Positions 10,419 through 18,205 of a stretch of 29,516 nt of DNA are shown in pieces. Position 1 is the first letter of the stretch; each line of letters opens with the position of its first letter. The stretch comes from CAZBZG01 sp964496245. Lineage in GTDB: Bacteria; Planctomycetota; SZUA-567. The translations under genes and the position numbers were made by a program. Where the stretch lies: positions 1 to 29,516 of the forward strand of contig CAZBZG010000015.1 in NCBI GenBank assembly GCA_964496245.1, given 5' to 3'. The notes below the pieces were generated by a model. That model saw only the letters and a program-made list of their open reading frames with translations, did no database searches and was not told the origin of the DNA.

Positions 10419-11720
10419 TCACTCTTCGTTTCGCAACTCGCGGGCGCGTGCGGCCATCTTCTCCGCAGCCTCGGCCGGCCGGAGTTCGCCTGCAAAGAGC
10501 GCCTGGGTGGTCTCCTTGTGGAGCGCGGCCAGGGCCGAGGGCAGGGCCTGATCGTAGTAGAGCTGGATGCCGCTCGCGCCTTTGAGGATGCGCGCGAGCG
10601 ACCGCACGACCCGCGCGCCGGCAGCGATGTCGTCTCCCCCGCGGGCCGGGATGCGGCCGGCGGCCGCCCAGTCCGTTGCCGCCTCTGGGCCGGTGAGGGC
10701 GCGCGCAAGCGCACGGGCCAGGTCGGGATGCTCGGAAGAAGCGCTCACCGCATAGCCCGCGTTCATGCCGCCGACCACGACGGATTGTCCGTCCTCGGGC
10801 CCCGTGGCCAGCACCGGGAACGCGAAGCAGTCCATCTGCGGGAGGAAGTCGGGCGCCTCGTTGCGGCAGTGGCTGATGATCCAGCTGCCCATGAGGGTCA
10901 TGGCAGCGCGGCCCTGAAAGAACTCCCGCCGCGCCCCATCGTACTTCATGCCGTTGAAGCCGGGCGAGAAAAACCCCCCATCCACGAGCGCCTGGATGCG
11001 CTCGCCCGCAGACACGAAGCAGGGGTGGTCGTAGTCGCCCTGGGCAAAGGGGGCCGTGCCGCCGAAGCGCGTAGCCAGGTAGATGAAGTAGAAGCACCCG
11101 GGCCAGGACTGGGCGTTGCCGAGGGCCAGGGGCGTGACGCCGGCCGTCTTGAACCGGCGGCAGGCGGTTTCGAAAGCTTCCCACGTGGCCGGTGGGTCGA
11201 TGCCGTGCTCCGCGAAGAGCGCCTTGTTGTACCAGAAGACCACGGCCGTGACGTCGGCCGGAAGCGCGTAGAGCTGCTCGCTCCCGCCATCGGACGGCTG
11301 CGCCGTGCAGAAGGCCAGCACGCGGCGGTGGAAGCCCGCGCCCGCGCTCGCCGGGTCTCCGAGGGCCGCAACCTTGCCCGCGGACGCATATTCGGCCAGC
11401 AGCCCCCCGCCCCAGGTATGGAAGACGTCCGGGGGCGCACCCGATGTCATGGCGATGCGCAGCTTGGTCTTGTAGGGGTCGTTCTTGAAGCCCACGGCCT
11501 CGACTGCCGTCCCGGGATGTGCGTCTTGGAAACGCGCGACCGCGGCTTCGACCGCGTCCTTGGTCGGGCCCGACACCTGGATGTGCCAGAACCGCAGCTT
11601 GGCCGCTGCGTCGGCGTCCGGGCCGCCGGCCGGCTCGCCCTCGGGCACGCCGAACACCGCCAGCAGCACGGCGACAGCAAAGATCAGAGCCGCGAGCGCC
11701 ATCAGGCCGCGAGATTTCAT
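10419..11720 (-). CDS. Sugar ABC transporter substrate-binding protein (family 1)
   Basis: 433 residues. Residues 1-30 form a signal sequence (basic start, then a long hydrophobic run) without a lipobox cysteine, so it is periplasmic, or held by an uncleaved helix, rather than a lipoprotein. The mature part has family features: LRFWHI, FKNDPYKTKLRI, PPDVFHTWGGG, LYALPADVTAVVFWYNKALF, and REFFQGRAAMTLMGSW near the middle. It captures sugar or a sugar-like solute and delivers it to the permeases. Start ATG 11720 has GGGAGGGG six bases upstream. The gap of 82 bases to the preceding ligase stop has no convincing promoter, so it may be co-transcribed with the ligase. Confidence 0.9.
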   Translation of the reverse strand: MKSRGLMALAALIFAVAVLLAVFGVPEGEPAGGPDADAAAKLRFWHIQVSGPTKDAVEAAVARFQDAHPGTAVEAVGFKNDPYKTKLRIAMTSGAPPDVFHTWGGGLLAEYASAGKVAALGDPASAGAGFHRRVLAFCTAQPSDGGSEQLYALPADVTAVVFWYNKALFAEHGIDPPATWEAFETACRRFKTAGVTPLALGNAQSWPGCFYFIYLATRFGGTAPFAQGDYDHPCFVSAGERIQALVDGGFFSPGFNGMKYDGARREFFQGRAAMTLMGSWIISHCRNEAPDFLPQMDCFAFPVLATGPEDGQSVVVGGMNAGYAVSASSEHPDLARALARALTGPEAATDWAAAGRIPARGGDDIAAGARVVRSLARILKGASGIQLYYDQALPSALAALHKETTQALFAGELRPAEAAEKMAARARELRNEE

Positions 11721-11802
11721 GCCATCCCCTCCCTGCATCGGCCGCAGCAGCAGCCTGGAAACACGCTCTCACGCTCCCGCACGCCGACAGGCGCCCGAGC
11801 GC

Positions 11803-13911
11803 TCACGGCAGCTCGGCCTTTACCACCTTGCCGGCCGGGTTGCGCGGCAGGGCCTCCAAAAAGACCACGTCCTGGGGCACCTTGTAGCTGGGAAGCCGTT
11901 CGTAACAGTGCTTGCGAACGTCCGCCCCGGTGAGGGACGTATCCGACCGGATCACGTACGCCCGGATCTGCTCACCCAGGAAAGCGCGCGCACCACGCGC
12001 CGGAACGCCCTTGACCGCGGCCTCCCGCACGCCCGGGTGGGTCGCCAGCACCGACTCGACCTCGCCGGCGAAGACGTTCTCCCCGCCCACGATGATCATG
12101 TCCTTCTTGCGCCCCTTGATGTAGAAGAACCCTTCCTCGTCCGCGCAGGCGTAGTCGCCCGTGCAGAACCACTGCCGCCCGTCCCGTTCGACCAGGGACT
12201 CCTCGAGCCGGCCGGGCTGGTTGTAGTAGCCCGGGATCACGTTCTCCCGCGCGAAGAGGAGTTCGCCCACCGCGCCGGCCGGGCACTCCATGCCCCCTTC
12301 GTCCACGATCTTCGCTTCCACGAACGGCAGGAGACGTCCGATCGAATCAGGGTGCTCGTCCACGGCCTCGCCCTTGAGCACGTGCGTGGCCGAGATGGTC
12401 TCGGTCAGACCGAAGAAATTGTGGAGGGCGACCTCGGGGAAGCGTCGGCGCAGTTCCTGGACCGTGGCCACGGGCATGGGCGAACCGGCATACGCCATGA
12501 GGCGGAGCGAGGAGGCGTCATAGGCCGCCAGGTCTTTGAGGGAGAGAATCCGCTGGAAGACCGACGGAACGCTGAGAAAGGTCGTGATGCGTTCGTTCTG
12601 GAGGGTCTCCATGAGCGGCTCGGGCGAGGTCGAATGGACGATCACCACGGGCGCCTTCTGGTAGGCGGCCGCGGGCAGGGAGCTGTAGAGGGCCGTGCAG
12701 TGGAACATGGGGTTGACGAGCAGGTGTACGTCGCTCGGCTGGAAATCCTGGGCATTGATGGTCGCGACCAGGTTGAACCGAAGGTCGCTGTGCCGCATCA
12801 TGGCGCCCTTGGGCGCGGCCGTCGTGCCGGAGGTATGCATGATGATGGAGAGCGCGTCCTCGGCCAGGTCCACCGCGGGCGCATCCCCCTTTCCCCCCAG
12901 CAGCTGCCTGTAGGCGGGCGGTCCGGTCCTGTCCGTCTCCAGGGCGAAGATGCGAACCGCCGGCGCCTCCCCTGCGGCGCGCAGCACGGGCGCGTCCCGC
13001 GCGGAACCGACGATCAGCACGTCCGGCTGCACGTTGGCGAAGATGCCCCGCAAGCTCTCTTCCTTGAGCCAGGTATTGAGCGGCACGACCACGCCGCCCA
13101 GCCGCTGGACGGCCCAGTAGAGCAGGTAGTATTCGAGGCAGTTGGGCAGCCAGATCGCCACCTTGGGCGCGGGACGCTGCACGGCCTGGTGGAGACCGGC
13201 GGCCAGGCGTTCGACTGCGAGGTAGGCCTGCCCGTACGTCATCCGGCGCCGGCCGTCCACCACGGCCGGCCGGTCGCTTCCGAGCGCCGCGGCTTCCTGC
13301 CAAATGTCCCGCGTGGTATGCAGCGTGGGCTTCCGAACGGGCCGGGGCGCATCGCCCAGCAGTTCCTCGAGCACGGGCTCGATCGCGTCGGCTACGTAGC
13401 GATTGCCGTACTCGTTCGGATGGTTTGCGTCGCGCCAGCAGCAGCGGTCGCCGATGATGCGTTCCTGGATGTTGGGCACGTACGGGCAGCCGTGGCGCGT
13501 GGCCGTCTCGGCTTCCATGCGTTGGTAGGCGCGGGCCCGGTCGTCGGTCTTCTCGGTCTTGGGAATGCGCTGGCCATCCGCGCCCAGGAGATCCCCGAAC
13601 ACCCCCAGGACCACCACGCGCGCGCCCGCGTCCTGGATCTCCTGGATGCAGGCCTCGAGGTCGCGCGCCCAGTCAGCGGGCGGGCGTTCGTCCCGCCACC
13701 AGTCGTTGGCACCGAACTCCACGAGCACGATGTCGGGCCGTTCGGCCAGCACGTCCGTGTGCAACCGCTCGCGGCCTTCGACAAAGCTCTCGCCGCCTGC
13801 CCCCCGGTTGACGAAGGTGTGGTGGTGGAATCGATCTGCGAGGATGTCGCTAAAACGGCCGTTCTCGCCGCCACAGGCCGTGAGGCTATCGCCAAAGCAA
13901 ACGATCTTCAT
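11803..13911 (-). CDS. SGNH/GDSL hydrolase fused to an AMP-forming acyl-CoA ligase
   Basis: 702 residues, two enzymes in one chain. Residues 1-190 are an SGNH hydrolase: GDSLT at 7-11 with Ser 9, NRGAGG at 35-40, GAND at 67-70 with Asn 69, and DANHPN at 161-166 with Asp and His of the triad. Residues 195-702 are a class I adenylate-forming ligase: TSGTTAAPKG at 360-369 (ATP loop), LHNFFGLTE, TGDYACADEEGFFYIKGRKKD, and a C-terminal PRNPAGKVVK with the usual catalytic lysine. It could cut an ester and activate the released acid to a thioester; this is inference. The start at ATG 13911 is preferred over GTG 13953, which lies inside a terminator. It heads the sugar ABC genes. No promoter was found in the 17 bases after that terminator. 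Confidence 0.88.
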   Translation of the reverse strand: MKIVCFGDSLTACGGENGRFSDILADRFHHHTFVNRGAGGESFVEGRERLHTDVLAERPDIVLVEFGANDWWRDERPPADWARDLEACIQEIQDAGARVVVLGVFGDLLGADGQRIPKTEKTDDRARAYQRMEAETATRHGCPYVPNIQERIIGDRCCWRDANHPNEYGNRYVADAIEPVLEELLGDAPRPVRKPTLHTTRDIWQEAAALGSDRPAVVDGRRRMTYGQAYLAVERLAAGLHQAVQRPAPKVAIWLPNCLEYYLLYWAVQRLGGVVVPLNTWLKEESLRGIFANVQPDVLIVGSARDAPVLRAAGEAPAVRIFALETDRTGPPAYRQLLGGKGDAPAVDLAEDALSIIMHTSGTTAAPKGAMMRHSDLRFNLVATINAQDFQPSDVHLLVNPMFHCTALYSSLPAAAYQKAPVVIVHSTSPEPLMETLQNERITTFLSVPSVFQRILSLKDLAAYDASSLRLMAYAGSPMPVATVQELRRRFPEVALHNFFGLTETISATHVLKGEAVDEHPDSIGRLLPFVEAKIVDEGGMECPAGAVGELLFARENVIPGYYNQPGRLEESLVERDGRQWFCTGDYACADEEGFFYIKGRKKDMIIVGGENVFAGEVESVLATHPGVREAAVKGVPARGARAFLGEQIRAYVIRSDTSLTGADVRKHCYERLPSYKVPQDVVFLEALPRNPAGKVVKAELP

Positions 13912-13928
13912 CGGTTCACGCCGCCCCG

Positions 13929-13965
13929 AAACAAACCCCCTTCCCCGCGGCACGGGAGAAGGGGG
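13929..13965 (-). terminator. Rho-independent terminator after the OmpA-type gene
   Basis: On the minus strand an 8-bp stem (13958-13965 with 13936-13943), a single-base bulge, a further 4 bp and a 5-base loop, followed by TTTGTTT at 13935-13929. It lies 22 bases after the OmpA-type stop and 17 bases before the hydrolase/ligase start, so it separates the two, or attenuates read-through. Confidence 0.85.
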
Positions 13966-13986
13966 ATCCGGGATCTTGTCAGCGAA

Positions 13987-14802
13987 TCACTCGCCGGCGG
14001 TGACCGGGCCCTCGCCCGTCCCTGCGGCTGCGCCCGCAGGCATCACATCCGTGATGGCCGAGATGGTGAACAGACCGCTGGCCGCCGGATCGATCAGAAT
14101 GTCGACGCGGCGGTTGAGGGCCTTGCCCTCGCTCGTCCCGCTCGTGTCCAGCCGGTACAATTCCCCCCAACCGGTGGGATACATCAGGCGTTCGGGGTAT
14201 CCGCTCTCTTTGAGCGCATCCAGGACCGAGATGGCGCGTCGTACCGAGAGGTGTCGGTTGTCCCGGATGCCCAGTCGCTTCAGGCGGGGGTTCTTGACCG
14301 GATCGCTGTCGGTGTGGCCCACGATCAGGAGGACCAGTTCGTCGCCGCGGTCCAACGAGCCCTTGAGGATGTCGACGAGCTCGCCGATCGCGGACTTGGC
14401 TTCATCGCGCAGAGCGAACTTGCCCGATCCGAAGAAGAAGTCGCCTGGCAGTTCCAGCCGGTTGCCCACCAGCTTGCCGCCCAGGCGCTCAGCCAGGATC
14501 TCCAGCTGCTGCTGCTCTTTGCGGCCGAGCTTGGAGATCTCCTGCAGGCGCCTGACCCCGTCCTGCAATACGGCGATCTTCCGGTCCTTGGCCGCCAGCT
14601 GGGCCTGCAGAGCCACCCGTTCGCTCTCGAGCCGCTCCACCTGTTCCATGAGGGCCCGGTTCTCCTCCTGGGTCTTGGCCACAATGGTCTTGAGACGCGC
14701 CAGCTCTTCCTTCTGGGTGCGCACCTGTTCGCAGCCGGTCAGCGCGGACAAGGTCAACGCTGCCAGCACGATCGAGCCTACCACAGTCGGCCGACCGATC
14801 AT
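13987..14802 (-). CDS. OmpA-family lipoprotein with coiled coil
   Basis: 271 residues. Residues 1-24 are a lipoprotein signal ending in LTGC (Cys 24), so the protein is lipid-anchored, probably in the outer membrane. Residues 28-105 form a long charged coiled coil. Residues 120-260 are an OmpA-type peptidoglycan-binding domain: LVLLIVGHTDSDP, NRHLSVRRA and LNRRVDILID are its core motifs. The architecture suggests linking the outer envelope to the peptidoglycan. The C-terminal tail after NRRVDI is an extra 30-residue Ala/Gly-rich piece. Start ATG 14802 follows GGGAGGAT, a near-perfect ribosome site; the upstream in-frame ATG at 14835 lacks one. It is the only gene before the terminator at 13929. 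Confidence 0.9.
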   Translation of the reverse strand: MIGRPTVVGSIVLAALTLSALTGCEQVRTQKEELARLKTIVAKTQEENRALMEQVERLESERVALQAQLAAKDRKIAVLQDGVRRLQEISKLGRKEQQQLEILAERLGGKLVGNRLELPGDFFFGSGKFALRDEAKSAIGELVDILKGSLDRGDELVLLIVGHTDSDPVKNPRLKRLGIRDNRHLSVRRAISVLDALKESGYPERLMYPTGWGELYRLDTSGTSEGKALNRRVDILIDPAASGLFTISAITDVMPAGAAAGTGEGPVTAGE

Positions 14803-14891
14803 GGTTATCCTCCCTTCTCGTCCGTGATTCTCCACAGCACACAGTCTCCTGCAGCTTCCCCGGCGAAACGCCTGCCGTCAGCCCATTTCCG

Positions 14892-14897
14892 ATAATA
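14892..14897 (-). promoter_or_regulatory. Possible -10 element of the OmpA-type gene
   Basis: TATTAT on the minus strand, 90 bases before ATG 14802. It matches the -10 consensus at five of six positions, but the -35 at 17 bases spacing (CTTTTA) is poor, so this is a weak call. It lies just after the terminator of the upstream gene, where a promoter is needed. Confidence 0.35.
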
Positions 14898-14922
14898 CAG
14901 GGTTCTCTTTCAGATAAAAGGG

Positions 14923-14959
14923 AAAAATGCCGGCCGCGCATGGCGTGCGACGGCCGGCA
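14923..14959 (-). terminator. Rho-independent terminator after the acidic HTH gene
   Basis: TGCCGGCCG (minus strand, 14959-14951) pairs with CGGCCGGCA (14936-14928), extended by four inner pairs across one bulged base to a 5-base loop, then TTTTT at 14927-14923. It lies 77 bases after the stop of the acidic HTH protein gene. It has the same stem/bulge/loop shape as the terminator at 13929. Confidence 0.85.
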
Positions 14960-15036
14960 GTTGTCGGAAAAGCTCATTTCTTCAGGACAGGCGCCCCCGC
15001 AGGCTCACCAGTCCGCGGTCGCTTCCTCCTGCCTCC

Positions 15037-16362
15037 CTACTCGGGAGCGGGCGCTTCCGCGCCGCCGCCTTCTCCGCCGCCCGCCTCGCCACCGCCTTCC
15101 TCAGGCGCTTCCTCAGGCGCTTCCTCAGGGGCCTCCGCAGGGGTAGGAGCGGGAGCGGGCTCTGCGGTGACGATCTCACCAGCCACAGCGTTGGGATCGT
15201 AGCCGGGCCGGCCCCACGCCTCGCCCGAGTCCTTGTAGTACGTGAACCCTGCCTCCAGGTACGCGGTTGCGGGATCCCGGTCATCGGTCACGGAAGTGGG
15301 ACACGCCCAATTCTTGAACCCCTTGAACTGATCCGGGATGAAGAGCGTTCCGAGTTCCGGCACGTTGCCCCGATCCACCATGTCGGCGGTGATCTCGCCG
15401 CTCGGGTTGACGTGCGGCTGGGTGGTGTATCCCTTGAAGGCCAAGGCCGCGTAGAGCCCCAGAGGGTAGAGCATCATGATTCCCGTAGCCACGAGGAAGA
15501 ACGCCATCACGGGATTGCCCTTGGCCCGGGTCACAGCCACTTCCCGCCGCCGGGCGCTGATGCGGGCGGATGCGCGTGAAGCGGGGGCCACACCGCGCGG
15601 CGCACCGCCCACGGCTACGCCACCGGTGTCCTCCTCCTCGGCGACCGTGACCTCCATGTCCTCCTCGGCGATGGTCACCTCTTCGTCGCCGCCACCGATG
15701 GCCTGTTCCTGCACGGTCACTTCCTGCGTTCCGGCAGCCTCTTCGTCGAGCGATCCGACCGCCAGGTCCTCATCCTCAAAGACGATCTCCTCGGTCCCCA
15801 GGCCGTCGGTTCCCGGCCCGGTCTCCACCGCAAGCTCGGTCTGGTCGGCCGCTGCCTCGGGAGCGACTTCGGTCGGCGAAGCCTTCTCGGCCTTCTCCTC
15901 CTCGCCCCCGGTGTCCAGCTCGAGTTCATCCTCTTCCATCACGGCCGTGGCGCCGGTCTCGTCTTCGAGCGAGATCTCCTCGGTGGGAGGCGCTTCCACC
16001 TCGGCGGGGGCTTCGACCTCGGCCGGCGCCTCCGCCTCTTCGTCCAGGAGAACCACCTCGGGCTCCTCGGGCGGAGCCTCCTCTGTGGCCGGGGGCGGAG
16101 CCTCAGGTACCGGCTCCTCCTCTTCCGCGCCCTGGCTTTCGACCATCACAACGTCGGCGTTTTCGATCGAAACCACACCTTCCTCGCCGCCCGTGGCCTT
16201 TGCCTCGGCCATGGCAGTGACATCCGCTTGCTTGAACTTCATCTCGCGGTCAATGCGGAAGGCCCGAATTTCGTTGGCCGCCACGAGGTTGAGCAGATCG
16301 TCCTCGCTGACGTCCAGCTCCTTCATCGTTTCTTCGAAGCTCAGATAGCGTTCTTCGGCCAC
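15037..16362 (-). CDS. Acidic protein with excisionase-type HTH, low-complexity region and one membrane helix, function unknown
   Basis: 441 residues from GTG 16362, which has GAAGGGG upstream. Residues 5-50 (YLSFEETMKELDVSEDDLLNLV and following) match the MerR/excisionase-type HTH used to bind DNA or proteins. Residues 55-265 are very acidic low complexity (E, A, P, V, T), including repeated AEVEAP. One membrane helix lies near 287-312. About 130 residues follow, ending in EAPEEAPEEAPEE and a Gly-rich run, made by a 12-base direct repeat (GCTTCCTCAGGC type) near 15103-15130. With a cytoplasmic HTH and a single helix it resembles a membrane-bound regulator or scaffold. It follows the small membrane protein gene after 167 bases and has its own terminator. 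Confidence 0.75.
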   Translation of the reverse strand: MAEERYLSFEETMKELDVSEDDLLNLVAANEIRAFRIDREMKFKQADVTAMAEAKATGGEEGVVSIENADVVMVESQGAEEEEPVPEAPPPATEEAPPEEPEVVLLDEEAEAPAEVEAPAEVEAPPTEEISLEDETGATAVMEEDELELDTGGEEEKAEKASPTEVAPEAAADQTELAVETGPGTDGLGTEEIVFEDEDLAVGSLDEEAAGTQEVTVQEQAIGGGDEEVTIAEEDMEVTVAEEEDTGGVAVGGAPRGVAPASRASARISARRREVAVTRAKGNPVMAFFLVATGIMMLYPLGLYAALAFKGYTTQPHVNPSGEITADMVDRGNVPELGTLFIPDQFKGFKNWACPTSVTDDRDPATAYLEAGFTYYKDSGEAWGRPGYDPNAVAGEIVTAEPAPAPTPAEAPEEAPEEAPEEGGGEAGGGEGGGAEAPAPE

Positions 16363-16529
16363 GGTTCGCCCCTTCTCGTGCCACCAGAAACCCCGGGTTC
16401 CGGACGAGCTCTGCGCGGACGCCGTTTGCGTCCGGCCTCAGTGTTCCGGCCCCGTGCAACGGAAAAGCGCGCAAGCCAGGGTCCCGAAACGATTCGATCA
16501 GCGTCCGGGCAACGGTCCTGGCGTCAATC
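16363..16529. other. Intergenic region with a 7-bp hairpin
   Basis: Between the small membrane protein gene and the acidic HTH gene, both minus strand. CGGACGC (16416-16422) and GCGTCCG (16428-16434) form a 7-bp stem with a 5-base loop and no T-tract. A TTGACG is present at the upstream end but has no -10 at proper spacing. I see no coding sequence. Confidence 0.35.
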
Positions 16530-16880
16530 CTACTGTTCGCGCATACTCCTCTGGGCCATCTTCTCAGCCATTTCCACCGGGATGCCGCCCCTGCGGTTCT
16601 CGTCCCGGATGTAAAGATCCTGCTTGAAGTATCGGGCGCCACGAAGGGAGAAACGCGCATTGTCTACCGCGTATTGCGCGACGTACTTGTTCACCGGATC
16701 CACCAGGAACAAGGTCCCCTTCTCTTCACCCGTGACCGCAATCAGCCCGCCGGCGTTGCCGACCCCGCCGGTTCCGGCATAGGTCGCCGCCTGATTCGGA
16801 CGGAACGCGATCACCGCCAGCAAAGCCGTGATCATGCCCAGGAGAAAAAGTTTGGCCGCATCCGCTGTACTCGTCTTCAT
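16530..16880 (-). CDS. Small membrane-anchored protein, function unknown
   Basis: 116 residues. Residues 9-25 are one hydrophobic segment (signal anchor or signal peptide), leaving about 90 residues outside the cytoplasm. The middle (GLIAVTGEEKGTLFLVDPV) reads like a single propeller-type beta blade, followed by a basic, Met-rich helical tail (PVEMAEKMAQRSM). I do not recognise the family. The start is ATG 16880, with AAAGGAG seven bases upstream; 16916 has no ribosome site. It lies 60 bases after the promoter start point at about 16942 and is the first gene of the unit ending at the terminator 14923. Confidence 0.65.
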   Translation of the reverse strand: MKTSTADAAKLFLLGMITALLAVIAFRPNQAATYAGTGGVGNAGGLIAVTGEEKGTLFLVDPVNKYVAQYAVDNARFSLRGARYFKQDLYIRDENRRGGIPVEMAEKMAQRSMREQ

Positions 16881-16948
16881 AAAAGACTCCTTTCCATCCA
16901 CTGTAGTGTCAGCCACACGTTCAAAAACTTCGTCCCGGCTCCACTACT

Positions 16949-16977
16949 ATTATACAGCGGCTTCTTGGCGCTGACAA
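16949..16977 (-). promoter_or_regulatory. Strong sigma-70-type promoter of the small membrane protein unit
   Basis: On the minus strand TTGTCA (16977-16972), a 17-base spacer and TATAAT (16954-16949), a perfect -10. The transcript should start near 16942, giving a leader of about 61 bases. Confidence 0.85.
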
Positions 16978-17374
16978 GGCTCAAATCTCCACACCCCGCC
17001 CTAACTCCAAGAAGGGCTATAGCTTGTATCGTCCATCCGCATCCAGCGGTTTAGGCGAACTGTTTCGGGTCAACGTTTTCGCAACCCCGGTTCAGCGCTC
17101 TCCAGCAGGGCTCTGGGGCCGGTACGCTGGTACGCGGTCGAACGCCGGGCGCCCTGGCACAGCCAGCGCAGGAGCGAGAGGGCCACAAACCCTTGCCAAT
17201 AAACACGTTATCCAGTCACGCCCCTCCCTCTGCCAACGCGCACAGGAGCCTCCTTCCGCGTCCGCCGGCTCGTCGGCCGCACGCTTGCAGCCACACGCGG
17301 GTGAGCAACTCGGGCCGGAACCAGCGAGAAAGTCCTCGACTTGGTCCAGCCACCGGGCATGATGACGGCCAGCC
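16978..17374. other. Intergenic region between divergent genes, nothing clear seen
   Basis: About 400 bases between the minus-strand promoter at 16977 and the plus-strand TauE/SafE-type gene. No tRNA, repeat or coding sequence stands out; the short open frames here are not supported by ribosome sites or protein-like composition. No convincing promoter for the transporter was found. Confidence 0.4.
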
Positions 17375-18145
17375 ATGTTTCAGATCCCCTATGCTGCCGA
17401 TGTGCACGACCCCGCCGTTTTCTGGCCGCTGGCCGTCCTCTGCGCCGTCTTCGTGGGCTTGAGCAAGACCGGCATCCCCGGCATCGGCATCCTCACGGTC
17501 GGCATCATGGCCAACCTTTTCGACCCCGGCAAGAGCACCGGGCTGCTCTTGCCCATGCTGATCGTGGGCGACATCTTCACTGTGCTCTACTATCGCCAGC
17601 ATGCAGTCTGGACCTATGTCCTCCGCACGCTGCCCTGGGCCATGGTCGGCATCGGGGCGGGGTGGGCGACGCAGCGTTTCTACCAGCTGGACGCCCATCA
17701 TTTGAGCCAGCTCATCGGCGGGATCGTACTCGGCGTTCTCCTCCTCGGCATCTTCGTCCCCAAGGCGGAGGACAAATGTTCCGTGCCGCACCGCTGGTGG
17801 TTCGCGGCTGGCGTGGGCATGCTCGGCGGGTTCGCCACCATGACGGCCAATGCGGCCGGGCCCATCTGGATCGTCTACCTGCTCGCCATGCAGGTTCCCA
17901 AGGAAGCGTTCCTGGGCACGAGCGGATGGATCTTCCTGATCCTGAACACCTCGAAGCTGCCCTTCAGCCACGATCTCGGCTACATCACGGCCGACAGTCT
18001 GCTCTACGACATCGCCATGATTCCCGCGATCGGCGCGGGCGCCCTGCTCGGCGTGCTCACAGCCAAGCGCATCCCGCAGAAGGGCTTCTCCATCGTTGTA
18101 AAGCTCCTGGCCGCAGCCGCGGCCCTGCGGCTGCTGTGGGGATGA
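17375..18145 (+). CDS. TauE/SafE-family (TSUP) membrane transporter
   Basis: 256 residues with seven or eight hydrophobic helices in two similar halves. Conserved spots fit the family: the N-terminal half has GLSKTGIPGIGILTVG (28-43) and the C-terminal half has GGFATMTANAAGPIW (near 150-164) at the equivalent place. TSUP proteins export sulfite, sulfoacetate and other sulfur-containing or organic anions, or import them. No substrate is evident from the neighbours. The start is ATG 17375; the ribosome site is weak. It converges with the aldo/keto reductase gene, with 60 bases between the two stops. Confidence 0.85.
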   Translation: MFQIPYAADVHDPAVFWPLAVLCAVFVGLSKTGIPGIGILTVGIMANLFDPGKSTGLLLPMLIVGDIFTVLYYRQHAVWTYVLRTLPWAMVGIGAGWATQRFYQLDAHHLSQLIGGIVLGVLLLGIFVPKAEDKCSVPHRWWFAAGVGMLGGFATMTANAAGPIWIVYLLAMQVPKEAFLGTSGWIFLILNTSKLPFSHDLGYITADSLLYDIAMIPAIGAGALLGVLTAKRIPQKGFSIVVKLLAAAAALRLLWG

Positions 18146-18205
18146 CGGCGACTCTGCGACCGCGGGGAGATGAAAACCTCGCGGACGTTGCGTGCCCGCC
18201 TGCAC

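Noticed and set aside
11485..14895. 1136-residue open frame on the plus strand
   Set aside because: It is opposite three well-supported minus-strand genes and crosses their terminator; the His/Arg/Gly-rich composition is that of a shadow.
15103..15130. Direct repeats that look like a short array
   Set aside because: They are in-frame EAPEEAPEE codons of the acidic HTH protein, not a CRISPR or regulatory array.
16978..17374. tRNA or small RNA in the longest empty gap
   Set aside because: No cloverleaf, no T-tract terminator and no promoter facing into the gap were found.
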